From NCBI GenBank assembly GCA_902651635.1, contig CACRSC010000036.1, positions 22,691 through 55,198 of the forward strand: a DNA stretch of 32,508 bases, in the 5' to 3' direction. The position numbers were made by a program, and so were the translations under genes. This DNA comes from Mastigamoeba balamuthi (taxonomy: Eukaryota > Evosea > Mastigamoebida > Mastigamoebidae). This document shows, piece by piece, positions 1 to 9,383 of the stretch. The first letter of the stretch is position 1; each line of letters opens with the position of its first letter. Under the pieces are notes generated by a model, which searched no databases, had not been told where the DNA came from, and worked only from the letters and a program-made list of their open reading frames with translations.

Positions 1-175
1 CTGTTCGAGCTGCCCCCTGCACACGCCAGAAACAGAGTGAGCGACGGGCGAGAGCGAGAGAGACACGGTGGGTGCCAGGGGCGACGGGTAGCGGACCCTC
101 GATGTCGAGGACCATGTTGGGGTTGGCCTCGGAGACGATGTAGAAGTACTCGCTGTTGGTGGTCTTCAGAGACAT
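1..175 (-). CDS. Ricin-type beta-trefoil lectin, copy 1 (partial, cut by left edge)
   Basis: Only the 5' part of this minus-strand gene is in the window. Exon 1 is 97-175, starting at ATG 175-173, and encodes 26 residues beginning MSLKTTNSEYFYIVSEA, nearly identical to the other two copies. An intron of 80 nt (17-96, GT...CAG) follows, and the first codons of exon 2 (GGSSNS) run off the left end at 1-16. By comparison with copies 2 and 3 the whole protein should be about 141 residues with three QxF/QxW-type sugar-binding repeats and no signal peptide, so it is probably cytosolic. The start is chosen because MSLKTTN is conserved in all three copies while the upstream sequence is not kept in frame. 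I cannot tell whether the missing part is intact. Confidence 0.75.
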   Translation of the reverse strand, partial: MSLKTTNSEYFYIVSEANPNMVLDIEGPLPVAPGTHRVSLALARRSLCFWRVQGAART

Positions 176-223
176 CTTCTGGCTGTGCTGCGTGCAATGA
201 AAATGAAAGTGAACGGGTCCGTT

Positions 224-283
224 GATATCGCGGTGACACGTGGTCGCGCGTGTCGGTTGGATGCGTCACGCTACGCCAATATC
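224..283 (-). promoter_or_regulatory. Conserved 60-bp upstream block of lectin copy 1
   Basis: This block lies about 50 bp upstream of the lectin start and recurs upstream of copies 2 (3796-3855) and 3 (5532-5593). It has a GATATC/GATATT arm at one end and CAATATC at the other, a CACGTG E-box/G-box core (237-242) and a GCGTCACGC element. The sequence between these elements is also conserved. It is a likely promoter or transcription-factor platform; that role is inferred from conservation and position. Confidence 0.55.
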
Positions 284-552
284 TTTCTCGTCGAATCATC
301 GAAGAACGCTGTACGAACACGCAAAAATGATAACGCGAAGGAACAATCTACAGCGTCGAAAATCTTCTCTGGGGTTTCTCGGTGTGGCCTCTTGCCAGAG
401 CGACGCCTACGTTGGTGGGATAACGAGCAGACTCGGCGAACAATCTTACCGTGCCAATAATCGAACAGTCAAGACATTAATGAAATTTTCTTTCTCTAAG
501 TGAAAACAATGAAGAATTACCACACTAATTCAGCAAAAATGATCACACGAAA
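284..552. other. Upstream flank of lectin copy 1, no gene seen
   Basis: Up to about 480 this non-coding stretch still resembles the flank of lectin copy 2 (about 3856-4090), including shared phrases such as AATCTACAG and TCTTCTCT. It marks the far end of the duplicated unit. Beyond 480 the sequence becomes AT-rich and unlike the lectin flanks. The short open frames here are unsupported. Confidence 0.5.
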
Positions 553-2137
553 AAGGCATCACCTTTTTGTAGACCCCCCAGAGGGTCAGGGCTGGGGTGA
601 TGCCTTCAGAAGTTTTTAAAGACCAGTCAGTAACAGACTCACTTCAAAACCCACCAACAAAAAGCAAAAGAAAAAGGGCTAGTTGAGAGCCATTGGCTGA
701 CTTGTCACATCTGACACTAGGCCAAGTCTCTGCTAGACCAAGAGAGTGTATTTCTTATTGTGTTTTACTTAGAAACCTTGCAAAGATGCTCTAAAAACAG
801 ACTAGTAAGCAGTATTAAATATAAAATTCTGTTTCAAGATATCACATTATTCAGAAAATTAACACAGCATAGACATCCTAATTTTCATTTTCTTAACAAT
901 TAATCTGAATTTTATTTTTGCTGAAGCAGAGTGGCAACATTCTCATTACATATAAGTTTATCTGCATACCTTCATGCTCATGCTTCATGAACAAGAATAA
1001 TCCTGAATAGTTATAGTGCACTTTCATCTTACTCTCTCATTTTCAAAATCAAACTGCCAACAAAGCCTGAAACATGCTAATGCTAATCATTCAGAACCAC
1101 AATGTAATCTTAATTAACCACATCTTCATTGACCCCAGAAAGGTATGCTGGCTCTGACTGCCAGATAGCCAGCTAATACTGCATTTTTCCTTTTCAATTA
1201 CCTTATATCCAAGGCAAACCCCAGGCAATACTGAGGATTATTTAACTGCAAAAGCTATTTATACTTCAGCAGTTCCAGAGCCTGATAGGCAGGAATTTCT
1301 TAGAAAACAGTTATCAGTCAAATTCTCAACCATGAAAAAGGCATTAAGAAGAAGTGAAAAATGCAGTTCACTGGCCAGTGAAATGCTGATAAAGAGTCCA
1401 ACTGATAAACACTTTTCTGAGAAATTCCTGCTTACTAGGCATGAAGTGGGAAACTAATACTAACCAGTAAGAGGCCAGAACAATAAGGCCAGCCTTGGCA
1501 GAGTTCTTACTGCACATTATAACAGAGTTGAGAATTATAACAAGATTATAATCTTATTATACTATACAATACTGCAAGTGACAATCTTCAATGTTTCTCT
1601 TGCATCTTATGCAGAGAAGCAAGATAACTTTGAAGATCATCACTAGCATAGCATCATTTTCAGAACATTACAATTTTTGGCTCAGAGTTTCACAGTGAAA
1701 ATGAACCAATGACAGCTCTTTGATTCAATTCAAATGAAATGCAAGAAAAAGAAAATAATATGTATATGATATAGAAGAAGGTTTGAGCAGCTGCATTCCA
1801 GTCCACTAAGAGCATGTGTACTTATACAGAGGAGTGTGCAGCTACTACCTCACCTATTTTTATGAAACAGAACAAGAGTACATGTAAGTGTATCATATTA
1901 AATGACAATAAAATAGGAATGAATTAATGTGCCCCTTCAAAGGCAAAATGTTGAAAGCCATTAAGCATGTATTAAGGTAGGAAATTCAGAGGCCCCCAGC
2001 ACAGTTGTGAGTAGATAGGTCATACAAGAACCTATCTGCTATTGATCACTGCAGATGAGCAGGCACTGGTAATGGTAAAGCTGTCTGAAGTTCTTAGAAT
2101 AAGAATGCTCAGAAGCCTTCAGAATAACCTGACAGCC
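549..2137. other. AT-rich segment without any CpG dinucleotide
   Basis: No open frame looks like a gene. Scanning every line, the last CpG on the left is at 548-549 and the next is at 2138-2139, so 1,588 bases contain none, while CpG is frequent in the flanking lectin DNA. TpG and CpA are plentiful. This looks like sequence decayed by cytosine methylation and deamination, or DNA of different origin. No transposon ends or coding remnants were recognised. Confidence 0.7.
553..606. repeat. Hairpin with 11-bp outer and 5-bp inner stem
   Basis: AAGGCATCACC at 553-563 is perfectly complementary in inverted order to GGTGATGCCTT at 596-606. Inside the loop, GACCC (572-576) can pair with GGGTC (583-587). 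The structure sits at the left border of the CpG-free segment. It could be a small RNA, the end of a miniature inverted-repeat element, or chance; no family match can be claimed. Confidence 0.45.
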
Positions 2138-3245
2138 CGTACTGGGCCCAGATCTGTTCCGTTTTCCTTCACTGCAGATATCAGTGCAATGTGACTTAGA
2201 GTTCTTAGTGATTGATATTTGATCTCTTCTGTTGGGAATTGAGCAAAATTCAAACAATTCGATATTTAAGAATTAAGAATTATCTTAAAGGAACAAACTC
2301 ACCTGAGTAAATCCAATTCGCTCAATTTGGGTGGAAGGAGAATCAATTTGAAGGTTTTCTCTTCTACTTTTCAATACAAGGGAATAAAGAAGAGATCAAG
2401 GCAGATTCAAATAGGCTCTGCCTGTATCTCACTGGGCTTCATACGTGTGAATGACGTCAGCAGCCAGTATTGCAACAGAAATCGGATAAATCACTTCCAT
2501 GAACTAAAGAACTCCCACCTCCTCTTGCAATGGGCGGCATCTGCATCAACGGACCCACCACCTCACTGCAACAGAGGCCAAGCATGATGTAATTTTCACA
2601 TGTGTCTATTAGGTTTATGAAGATGTTGCAGTAATTTCGCACTTTTGATAAACCAAGACAAGGAGATTGTGGGTGGCATAACAGGCTTAAAACTCCCTTC
2701 AAGCTCGGTGGGTTCAGCATTCCACTTTTGAGTTGGACCACCAAAACGCAGCCCCGGTGTTTTGGAATAGCATAGTACCTTTATTCCCCCTCACCAGCAG
2801 TTCAGCTAACGGTGTGGCACACAGATCGAGCCCTCGTGCCGCGTGCTGCACCCTTCTGGGCCTGCGCCACAGCAGGCGGAGACCTTCTGTTCTCCCTGCT
2901 GCTGCGCAGAGGACGTCTTCCGGCGGTGATCGACCGCGGCTGCAGGGCGGGAGGGCAGCTGTGCGGGTCAGAACAAATTGAACCTGTCGGTTGAAAAGAA
3001 ATACTCGGAAACAAGACAGCCCGGTATGTCCTGTCCGAGGCACAGCACACGCTGAGAGCGGAGGCAAACGGGCAGGCAGGCAAGGATGGGGGGGCTTGCG
3101 TTGGTTCAAATTTCGATTTATGTTGTTAGGCAAGGAGGGGGGCAGGGAGACAGCGCGACAGCCTCTTGCGTCTGCCCCTACTCGAGGGGGCGCGCCGTGG
3201 CTCAGCTGTGCCGGCCGGCGTGCACCCTCAGGGGCAGGGGCCTCT
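2138..3245. other. Spacer downstream of lectin copy 2; duplicated 3' flank from about 2890
   Basis: CpG reappears at 2138, and from about 2700 base composition returns to GC-rich. No gene is supported; the open frames at 2714-3133 and 2733-2981 overlap on opposite strands and have no recognisable domain. From about 2890 to 3245 the sequence resembles 4590-4935 in phrases and order, including CTGTCGGTTG, AGACAGCCCG and CCTGTCCGAGGC. The lectin duplication therefore carried the 3' flank as well as the gene. Confidence 0.55.
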
Positions 3246-3747
3246 TCAGTGCCAGGCGTTGGCGATCCTCCAGCGCTGGTTGGGGCCGCCGTGCGGGGGC
3301 CACGCGATCACGTGGGTCCCGGGGTTCACGTTGCCGCCCTCGATGTCCATCACCAGCTCGGTGCTCTCCAGCTGGATCGTGCCCCTCTGCGTCAGGCGCC
3401 ACCTCTGGTTGTCGCCGCCGTGCTTCTGCCACTGGATGATCTTGCGGCCCTGGCCCACGCCGCCCTCGACGTCCATCACCAGCCCGCTCTTGCGCGACTT
3501 AATGAAGCCGTTCTCGTCGAACTTGAACTGCTGGTTCTCCCCGCCGTGGAACTGCCAGACGATCAGCTTCGTGCCGCTGTTCGAGCTGCCCCCTGCGCAG
3601 CACACAGTGTGAGGACCGGCCGGAGCGAGCGAGACGGGGGTGGCTTCAGGAGCGGCGGGGCAGCGGACCCTCGATGTCGAGGACCATGTTGGGGTTGGCC
3701 TCGGAGACGATGTAGAAGTACTCGCTGTTGGTGGTCTTCAGAGACAT
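3246..3747 (-). CDS. Ricin-type beta-trefoil lectin, copy 2
   Basis: Exon 1 is 3669-3747 (ATG 3747-3745) and exon 2 is 3246-3592, separated by a 76-nt GT-AG intron. The joined frame is 426 nt and encodes 141 residues. The protein is almost entirely three beta-trefoil repeats, each with the HGGxNQxF/W signature of ricin-B-type lectins (HGGENQQF, HGGDNQRW, HGGPNQRW) and a VMD(V/I)EGG or VLDIEGG turn that normally carries the sugar-contacting aspartate. No signal peptide or second domain is present, so it is likely a soluble intracellular lectin or one released unconventionally. It differs from copy 3 by scattered substitutions (for example SRKS versus SRRS). The carbohydrate specificity cannot be read from the sequence. 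Confidence 0.9.
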
Positions 3748-3795
3748 CTTCTTGCTGTGCTGCGTGCAATGAAAATGAAAGTGAACGGGTCCGCT

Positions 3796-3855
3796 GATAT
3801 TGCGTTGACACGTGGCTGTGTGTGTCGGTTGGGTGCGTCACGCCGCGCCAATATC
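3796..3855 (-). promoter_or_regulatory. Conserved 60-bp upstream block of lectin copy 2
   Basis: This is the same block as at 224-283: GATATT arm, CACGTG at 3809-3814, GCGTCACGC, and CAATATC arm at 3849-3855. It has exactly the same length as in copy 1 and lies at the same distance from the start codon. Duplication explains its presence. The conserved core against more diverged flanks suggests constraint. Confidence 0.55.
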
Positions 3856-4935
3856 TTTCTCGTCTCGTTGAATCAATCATTGCGCTTCGCGACACACAAA
3901 AATGAACAGGCAAAACGGAGAGAATCAAAACAACAAAGAGAGAATCTACAGTGTCGAATATCTTCTCTGCGATTTCTCGGTATAAGGCTGCGTGCTGGAG
4001 CTACGCGATTTGAGGCCTCATGTTGGTGGTCTCATAACATATTGAAATAGTGGATAGACCTCGGCAAAGATTGTTAACCTTGGCAGTATCGAACAGCTGG
4101 TGAGGTCACCGTTCAGCGAGTGTTACCAGAAAACCCTGTTTCTGTTCTACGGCCGAGCTGTCTCTCCCACCGACAACGCGTTGCCCTGCTGCTCCGAACA
4201 GATGAAGCAGTTGCGCTGCCCCATAGGGGAGGATGCAGACGGCTTGTGTGAGGCATTACAGTGGGGAGCCCGGCCGAGTTAATCGATGTGGTGTTGCGTT
4301 GTGCTGCCTGAGAGGCGACTAACAGTTAATTGCAGGGCTGCCGCTGCTCCTACTCGGGAGAACGCTCCGCCGGGGCAGAGGGGGCAATTTCGCCCCACGC
4401 TGCGAGGGCCGCAGTCGGCCCTGCTGCTGGGCGACGGTCGGGAGAGCACGTCAGCAGCACTGCTCGTCCCAGCCACCTGCAGCCTGGGGAAATGCCTCGC
4501 GTCGCGTGCTGCGCTCCACGGGACCAGTGCTCGCAGCAGGCAGATACCTGTTTTACTCTTTGTAGCGCGCAGGGGACGCCTGCGGCCCGGCACTGGTGGT
4601 CCCCGCGCGGCTGCAGGCGGGAAGGAGGCGGCAGAAGACAGAAATTTCGCCTGTCGGTTGCAGATTAATGCTCGGTAAGACAGCCCGAAAGGACCTGTCC
4701 GAGGCGCAGCACCCGATGTGAGCGAGACAAGTGGGCAAGCTGGCAGGGGGCGGGAGCACCCAGCACCGACGGAAGCGTGTGTTGATTCAGATTTCTATTC
4801 TGTTGCAACGGTAAGGGGGCTGCAGAGGGGACAAAGTGGTGCGTCAGAGGCCGCCTTCACCATATGACCCTACTCGAGGGGGCGCCGTGGCTCAGCTGTG
4901 CCGATTGGCGAGCACACTCAGGGGCGGGGGCCTCT
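3856..4935. other. Spacer between lectin copies 2 and 3
   Basis: About 3856-4090 is 5' flank of copy 2, similar to the copy 1 flank. About 4590-4935 is 3' flank of copy 3, similar to 2890-3245. The middle (about 4100-4560) is GC-rich and has no counterpart elsewhere in the window that I could see. Open frames on both strands (4279-4593 minus, 4286-4678 plus) overlap each other and show no domain, so no gene is called. Confidence 0.5.
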
Positions 4936-5481
4936 TCAGTGCCAGGCGTTGGCGATCCTCCAGCGCTGGTTGGGGCCGCCGTGCGGGGGCCACGCGATCA
5001 CGTGGGTCCCGGGGTTCACGTTGCCGCCCTCGACGTCCATCACCAGCTCGGCGCACTCCAGCTGGATCGTGCCCGCCTGCGTCAGGCGCCACCTCTGGTT
5101 CTCACCGCCGTGCTTCTGGTACTGGATGATCTTGCGGCCCTGGCCCACGCCGCCCTCGACGTCCATCACCAGACCGCTCCTGCGCGACTTGATGAAGCCG
5201 TGCTCGTCGAACTTGAACTGCTGGTTCTCCCCGCCGTGGAACTCCCAGACGATCAGCTTCGTGCCGTTGTTCGAGTTGCCCCCTGCGCAGCCCACCAACG
5301 ACACACACACACACACCAGCGAGACAGTGACAGTGAGCGACAGGCGAGCAAGAGAGACGGGGTGCTTGTGTGTCAGGGGCGACGGAGCAGCGGGGCGCGG
5401 ACCCTCGATGTCGAGGACCATGTTGGGGTTGGCCTCGGAGACGATGTAGAAGTACTCGCTGTTGGTGGTCTTCAGAGACAT
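4936..5481 (-). CDS. Ricin-type beta-trefoil lectin, copy 3
   Basis: Exon 1 is 5403-5481 (ATG 5481-5479) and exon 2 is 4936-5282. The 120-nt intron (5283-5402) starts GT, ends GCGCAG and contains a CA/GT-rich run. The spliced product is 141 residues with three HGGxNQxF/W repeats (HGGENQQF, HGGENQRW, HGGPNQRW), like copy 2. The intron is a multiple of three and has no in-frame stop, so an unspliced message would still encode a lectin with 40 extra residues between repeat parts. Splicing is assumed because the site is shared with copies 1 and 2, where the introns are 80 and 76 nt. The family is known for galactose-type sugar binding, but specificity here is unknown. Confidence 0.9.
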   Translation of the reverse strand: MSLKTTNSEYFYIVSEANPNMVLDIEGPRPAAPSPLTHKHPVSLARLSLTVTVSLVCVCVSLVGCAGGNSNNGTKLIVWEFHGGENQQFKFDEHGFIKSRRSGLVMDVEGGVGQGRKIIQYQKHGGENQRWRLTQAGTIQLECAELVMDVEGGNVNPGTHVIAWPPHGGPNQRWRIANAWH

Positions 5482-5531
5482 CTTCTTGCTGTGCTGCGTG
5501 CAATGAAAAATGAGAGTAAACGGGGGCCGTG

Positions 5532-5593
5532 GATATTGCGTTGACACGTGGCTATGTGTGTCGGTTGGGTGCGTCACGCTGCGCGACAATATC
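5532..5593 (-). promoter_or_regulatory. Conserved upstream block of lectin copy 3
   Basis: Third occurrence of the shared block: GATATT at 5532-5537, CACGTG at 5545-5550, GCGTCACGC, and CAATATC at 5587-5593. It is 2 bp longer than in copies 1 and 2. Similarity to the other flanks fades quickly beyond it, so its core stands out as conserved. Confidence 0.55.
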
Positions 5594-6421
5594 AACCGCG
5601 TGGTGAATCAGCGAAGGACAATACTCGCCACCTAGATACGGTGGGAATGGAATGCCTCTTTGTTGCAATTGGCAGTGTCTTTCATTCATTCACCTCTGCC
5701 GAAGACGTAGTCCCCATAGTCGAGTGTCAGACCCGCGTATGAGTGGGAGTGGGCAGAGTAGGGCCGGCAGCAGGGCAGGGAATCATCACCCCAACGAGCT
5801 GTTCTGTTAGGGGGACTCGATCGCGAGCTTATCGCTGGGGGTTCGTTGTCGAGGGTTGTTGTTACAACTCGTTTGTCTTGTCTCCTCTGCGTTGACGGGA
5901 GAACGAAGCAGGCCGCAGCCTGAAGATGGGTATGTGCCTCTATGGGGACCACCGGGGCAGCTGCAGTGCGCCAACGATGTGGAAAGCCATTTGAAGGGGA
6001 AAGCAGGCGAAAAAGAGACGCTCCAGCGGATAATGACATCAGAAGATACAGAAATCTGTCGGTAGGGCGGGTGAACTCACTCTGCCACTGCTCGTAATGT
6101 GCGATCGCTCAGGGGCCGTATGCTGAGTGGTTTGCCTGGCCTACGATAAACACCTTCATCATTGAGGGACTTTGCAGTCGGCCACTAAGCCACTAGCTTG
6201 GCCCCGGGTGCAATGCACAGCATCTCCTTCTCAGGTGCTCCGTGCCGAATTGAGCAGCAGAGTGTGCCGATGCTGTTCTTGCAAGTGTGAACGTATTTTG
6301 ATGCACCCTCCTCGCTTGCTTTTCTTGTTTACGGTTATGCGGGCCCGCACTTCGATCCGTGCCGCGTCAGCTGACACCGGAGCCCCCACCGCCATTTCAT
6401 TCACTCCCACCACTACAGAGC
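5594..6421. other. Intergenic region between the lectin array and the tandem family
   Basis: This stretch separates the minus-strand lectins from the plus-strand tandem family and so should contain both promoters. An open frame on the minus strand (5686-6039) has no recognisable domain and no conserved counterpart, so it is not called. I see no repeat, RNA gene or mobile element. Confidence 0.5.
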
Positions 6422-7352
6422 ATGTTCCGCTGCGGGCCCGTCGACGTGTGCCCTACGCGGACCGAGGCGATCTTCGCTGCGCTGCAGGGCCCCGTGCTGA
6501 GCCTCTCGTCAACGGCCATCTGCATGTACCGCTCCTACACCCTCGAGCTGCTCCTCCCGCGTCGCTGGCGCCTCTCGCGGTCCCTCAGCTCCTCGGCCCT
6601 CTGCTCGGCCCTCGCGGACGCGCAGGTCGTGCGCGCGGACAAGTTCGCCAGGGAGCCCGTACGCTGCGACGTCTGTGGGCCCGTGCTCGCCATCTCGGAC
6701 GTGCGCTCCAACCCCGACACCCCTGACGACCTCGAGAGCTTCTGCGCGACTGTCCGCACGCGCTGCACGTCGTCGCGCAGGCACCTGCACGTCCGAGAGC
6801 TCGCCGTCGTCGTCGCGCTCGACGAGAAGGTCTGCGTCGCGAGCCCGTCGTTCGTCATCTTCGCCCGCGACCGCAGGGCCCGTGCGCCCGCGCAGAGCCC
6901 CCGGGACGAGCAGCCGCCGTGCTGCGACGTCGTCCCCGAGCAGCCCGTGGCGCCCCCGTGTCCGGAGCTGCTGCTGCAGGGGCAGGGGCTGGCGATCGTG
7001 GTCGACATCATGAGGCCCGTGCTGCCCCCGGTGCTGCCGCTCGACTGCGGGCCCGCCATGTGGCAGGGCATGGTCAACATGCTGCAGACCATCCCCGGCT
7101 TCCTCCTCCAGAAGTCCAGCGTCTCGTGTGGTGAGCGCCCTCCCTGATCGTGGCTGGCACGCGGCGCTGACGTCGTGCTGGCTGGGGGGCCCTGCAGACA
7201 TGATTGTGGTGACGAGGGCCTACAGAACCGCGGAAGACGCGGAGCGAGGAATAGCGATCGCCTCCAAGTACTCACAGAACATCCTGCGCAACCCCCTCAA
7301 CGTGGACACCCGAGGCTCGGTGGAAGTGTTGGCGTTCATCAAGAACTGGTAG
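6422..7352 (+). CDS. Orphan tandem family protein, copy 1
   Basis: Exon 1 is 6422-7130, exon 2 is 7198-7352, with a 67-nt GT-AG intron. The joined frame encodes 287 residues. The protein has three parts. The conserved N-terminal region of about 140 residues begins TRTEAIFAALQGPVL and contains CMYRSYTLELLLPRRW, a CxxCGPVL motif and ends in F(V/T)xxARDR. A variable linker follows. The conserved C-terminal region of about 95 residues contains MRPVLPPVLPLDCGP and, in exon 2, YSQNILRNPLNVD. I do not recognise the family. The strand pattern of the N-terminal part (alternating hydrophobics closing on PFxxxARDR) is reminiscent of immunoglobulin-fold DNA-binding domains, but that is a weak inference. 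There is no signal peptide or membrane segment. The ATG at 6422 is chosen as the nearest in-frame one upstream of the conserved block. Confidence 0.85.
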
Positions 7353-7758
7353 CGCTTTGCAAATGGACATCATAAATAAGGAAAACACTGGAATTTCTGC
7401 ACAAGCTGCCAGTCCGCGCGTCGATCCGCGAGGGCAGGACCGAGGAGGTGCGAGTCCAGTTGCGCGCTAGGTCCTCGCCACGCTCGTGCAGCCCTGCCGC
7501 TGCACCGTGCTCTGGTGGAACCGCATTTTTCTCTGGTCTCTGCCTCTCCCGGAAAAGTGTATTTTCCGGTTTTCCTGTGTCAGGACTAGAGAGGTGCACT
7601 CTGGCGGTTAGATATTCTTGCACGAGGCCCGCACCACACACGTCTTCTGTCTTCATTTTCTCTCTTCCCTCTCCTGCAGGCTGCAGGTCCACTCTGTGGC
7701 TGCTGAACGCCAGTGCAGCGCCAGCCTCGCGAGCCCCGTACCAACCGCCCTCGCGCCC
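7353..7758. other. Spacer between tandem copies 1 and 2
   Basis: The spacer carries a TAAATAA-type possible polyadenylation signal just after the copy 1 stop (near 7371) and a pyrimidine-rich stretch ending in CTGCAG shortly before copy 2, which could be a 5'-UTR splice acceptor. No other gene is supported. Confidence 0.4.
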
Positions 7759-8824
7759 ATGTCGTCAACGCGGACCGAGGCGATCTTCGCTGCGCTGCAG
7801 GGCCCCGTGCTGAGCCTCTCGTCGCCCGTCGTCTGCATGTACCGCTCCTACACCCTCGAGCTGCTCCTCCCGCGTCGCTGGCGCCTCTCCCGGGGCCTCA
7901 GCGCCTCGGCCCTCTGCTCGGCCCTCGCTGGCGCCCAGGTCGTGCGTGCCGACGCCCCTGCAGGGCCTGCGGTGCGCTGCGACGTCTGCGGGCCCGTGCT
8001 GAGCCTCGCGGACGTGCGCTCCAACCCCAGCGGAGTCCCCGACGACCTCGAGAGCTTCTGCGCGTCGGTCCGCGCCCGCTGCTCGTCGTCGCGCAGGCAC
8101 CTCCGCGTCCGCGAGCTGGCCGTCGTCGTCGAGCTGGCCCCTGGCGTCACCGCCGCGAGCTCCCCGTTCACCGTCTGCGCCCGCGACAGGACGAGGGGCC
8201 GCCAGCAGCAGCAGCAGAAACAGCAGCAGACGCAGAGTCCCTCGCTGTCCCCCTCTTCTTCTTCTTCTTCTTCGTCGTCGTCGTCCCCGTTGCCTCTGGA
8301 CGGCAGCCCGCCGTTGGCGGCGTCGTCGTCGTCGTCGTCTGCGGCGACGCCGGCGGTGGGGGGAGCGTGGGACGTGGGGGCGCTGGCGATGGCGGGGCCG
8401 CTGCAAGGGGGCCAGGGGTTCTATTTGGTGGTGGAGGTCATGCGGCCGGTGATGCCGCTGGTGGTCCATCCCGACTGCGGCCAGGCGATGAGCCAGGGCC
8501 TCGTGAGCCTCCTGCAGACCGTCCCCGGCTTCCTCATGCAGAAGACCAGCTGCTCGATGGGTACGCTTGACCTCGGGGCTCTCTGTTTACTCTGTTCTCC
8601 TTTTGCTCTTCTCTGCCTCTGCTCTTCTGCTCTCTCACTCACTCTCTCACTGTGAACACCACACCGCAGAGCTGTACATTGTCATCAGGGCGTTCCGCAC
8701 CGTCGAGGACGCGGAGCAGGCAAGGCAGATCGCGCAGAAGTACTCGCGGAACATCATCCGCAACGTTGTCAACATGGACGTCGTGGGCGCCGTCGTGAAG
8801 CTCGCGACCGTGCGCAGCTGGTAG
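7759..8824 (+). CDS. Orphan tandem family protein, copy 2, with Gln/Ser-rich linker
   Basis: Exon 1 is 7759-8560 and exon 2 is 8670-8824, with a 109-nt intron at the same codon and phase as in copies 1 and 3. It encodes 318 residues. The N-terminal region (TRTEAIFAALQGPVL, CMYRSYTLELLLPRRW, CDVCGPVL, FTVCARDR) and the C-terminal region match the neighbours. The linker is enlarged to roughly 85 residues by glutamine runs (8203-8230) and two serine runs, encoded by CAG, TCT/TCG triplet repeats (8250-8290 and about 8320-8340). The second exon is more diverged (YSRNIIRNVVNMD) than those of copies 1 and 3, so copies 1 and 3 look closer to each other. Function is unknown. Confidence 0.85.
8203..8342 (+). 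repeat. Triplet repeats encoding polyQ and polyS in tandem copy 2
   Basis: CAG-rich units encode most of a Gln-rich tract. TCT then TCG units, and later another TCG run, encode polyserine. All are in frame inside the linker of the orphan protein and are absent from copies 1 and 3. Such tracts are prone to slippage, so length may differ between strains. Confidence 0.8.
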
Positions 8825-9383
8825 GCCCGTGCCAGCAGCGCTTGTATAGTATGGACCCCATTTCAGTTTCAACGCGCTCGTGGGCCTTGTACCCCCCTGC
8901 AAGTGGCATGCCGTGCTCTGCCTGCCTCCGGCTTGTGCGTCGGTTGGCGCTCTCCTGACTAGTTGCAATAGAGACGATTGTTTTTTGATTTCTCCCTCGC
9001 GCGGCTTTGCTCAGCCTCCGGTGGTCTGAAAATGGGGGCGGGGTGGCTCCCTGCGACGGTTCGCCGAGTGCAGGCGCCTGGTACAGGCCAGCCCCCGATT
9101 CCAAGAGCTGGAGTGCTCTGGGTAAGTGTATGGAGTGCAACTTAGGTGCTCAGAAAAAACCCGATTGGCACAAAAAGTCCCACGATTTGCTCGGCTTTCC
9201 TGCTCAGACACTCTGTGCGCAAACGACCTGCAGGAGTCGCGTGGCATGACGCCAAAGGCGCCGGCGTGCGCTGTTTGCGTTGCTGTTGTTGTCTCTGTTT
9301 TTTCGATAGGGGAGTTTGTTTCATCGGGCGGGAGCACTCCGCACCAACCACGTCACGGGGGGGTACGGCAACAGTTGGTGCAC
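8825..9383. other. Spacer between tandem copies 2 and 3
   Basis: No gene, repeat or RNA is recognised. The reading frame of copy 3 stays open back to about 9126, but the upstream residues match neither neighbour and are taken as 5' untranslated sequence. Confidence 0.4.

Noticed and set aside
549-2137. Degenerate transposon call for the CpG-free block
   Set aside because: No terminal repeats, target-site duplication or transposase remnants could be seen, so no mobile-element feature is claimed.
2039-2257. 72-residue minus-strand frame at the edge of the CpG-free block
   Set aside because: Short, no domain, and no conserved counterpart.
2714-3133. 139-residue minus-strand open frame as a gene
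   Set aside because: It overlaps plus-strand frames of similar quality in GC-rich DNA, has no domain, and only partly coincides with conserved flank.
4279-4678. Overlapping open frames between lectin copies 2 and 3
   Set aside because: Present on both strands at once, low-complexity GC-rich residues and no domain.
5102-5503. Second frame over lectin copy 3 exon 1
   Set aside because: It is a frame-shifted reading; the trefoil residues MSLKTTN and HGGxNQ lie in the other frame.
7765-8469. Long minus-strand open frame opposite tandem copy 2
   Set aside because: It is an Arg-rich shadow of a GC-rich gene; similar shadows lie opposite the other copies and the conserved residues are on the plus strand.
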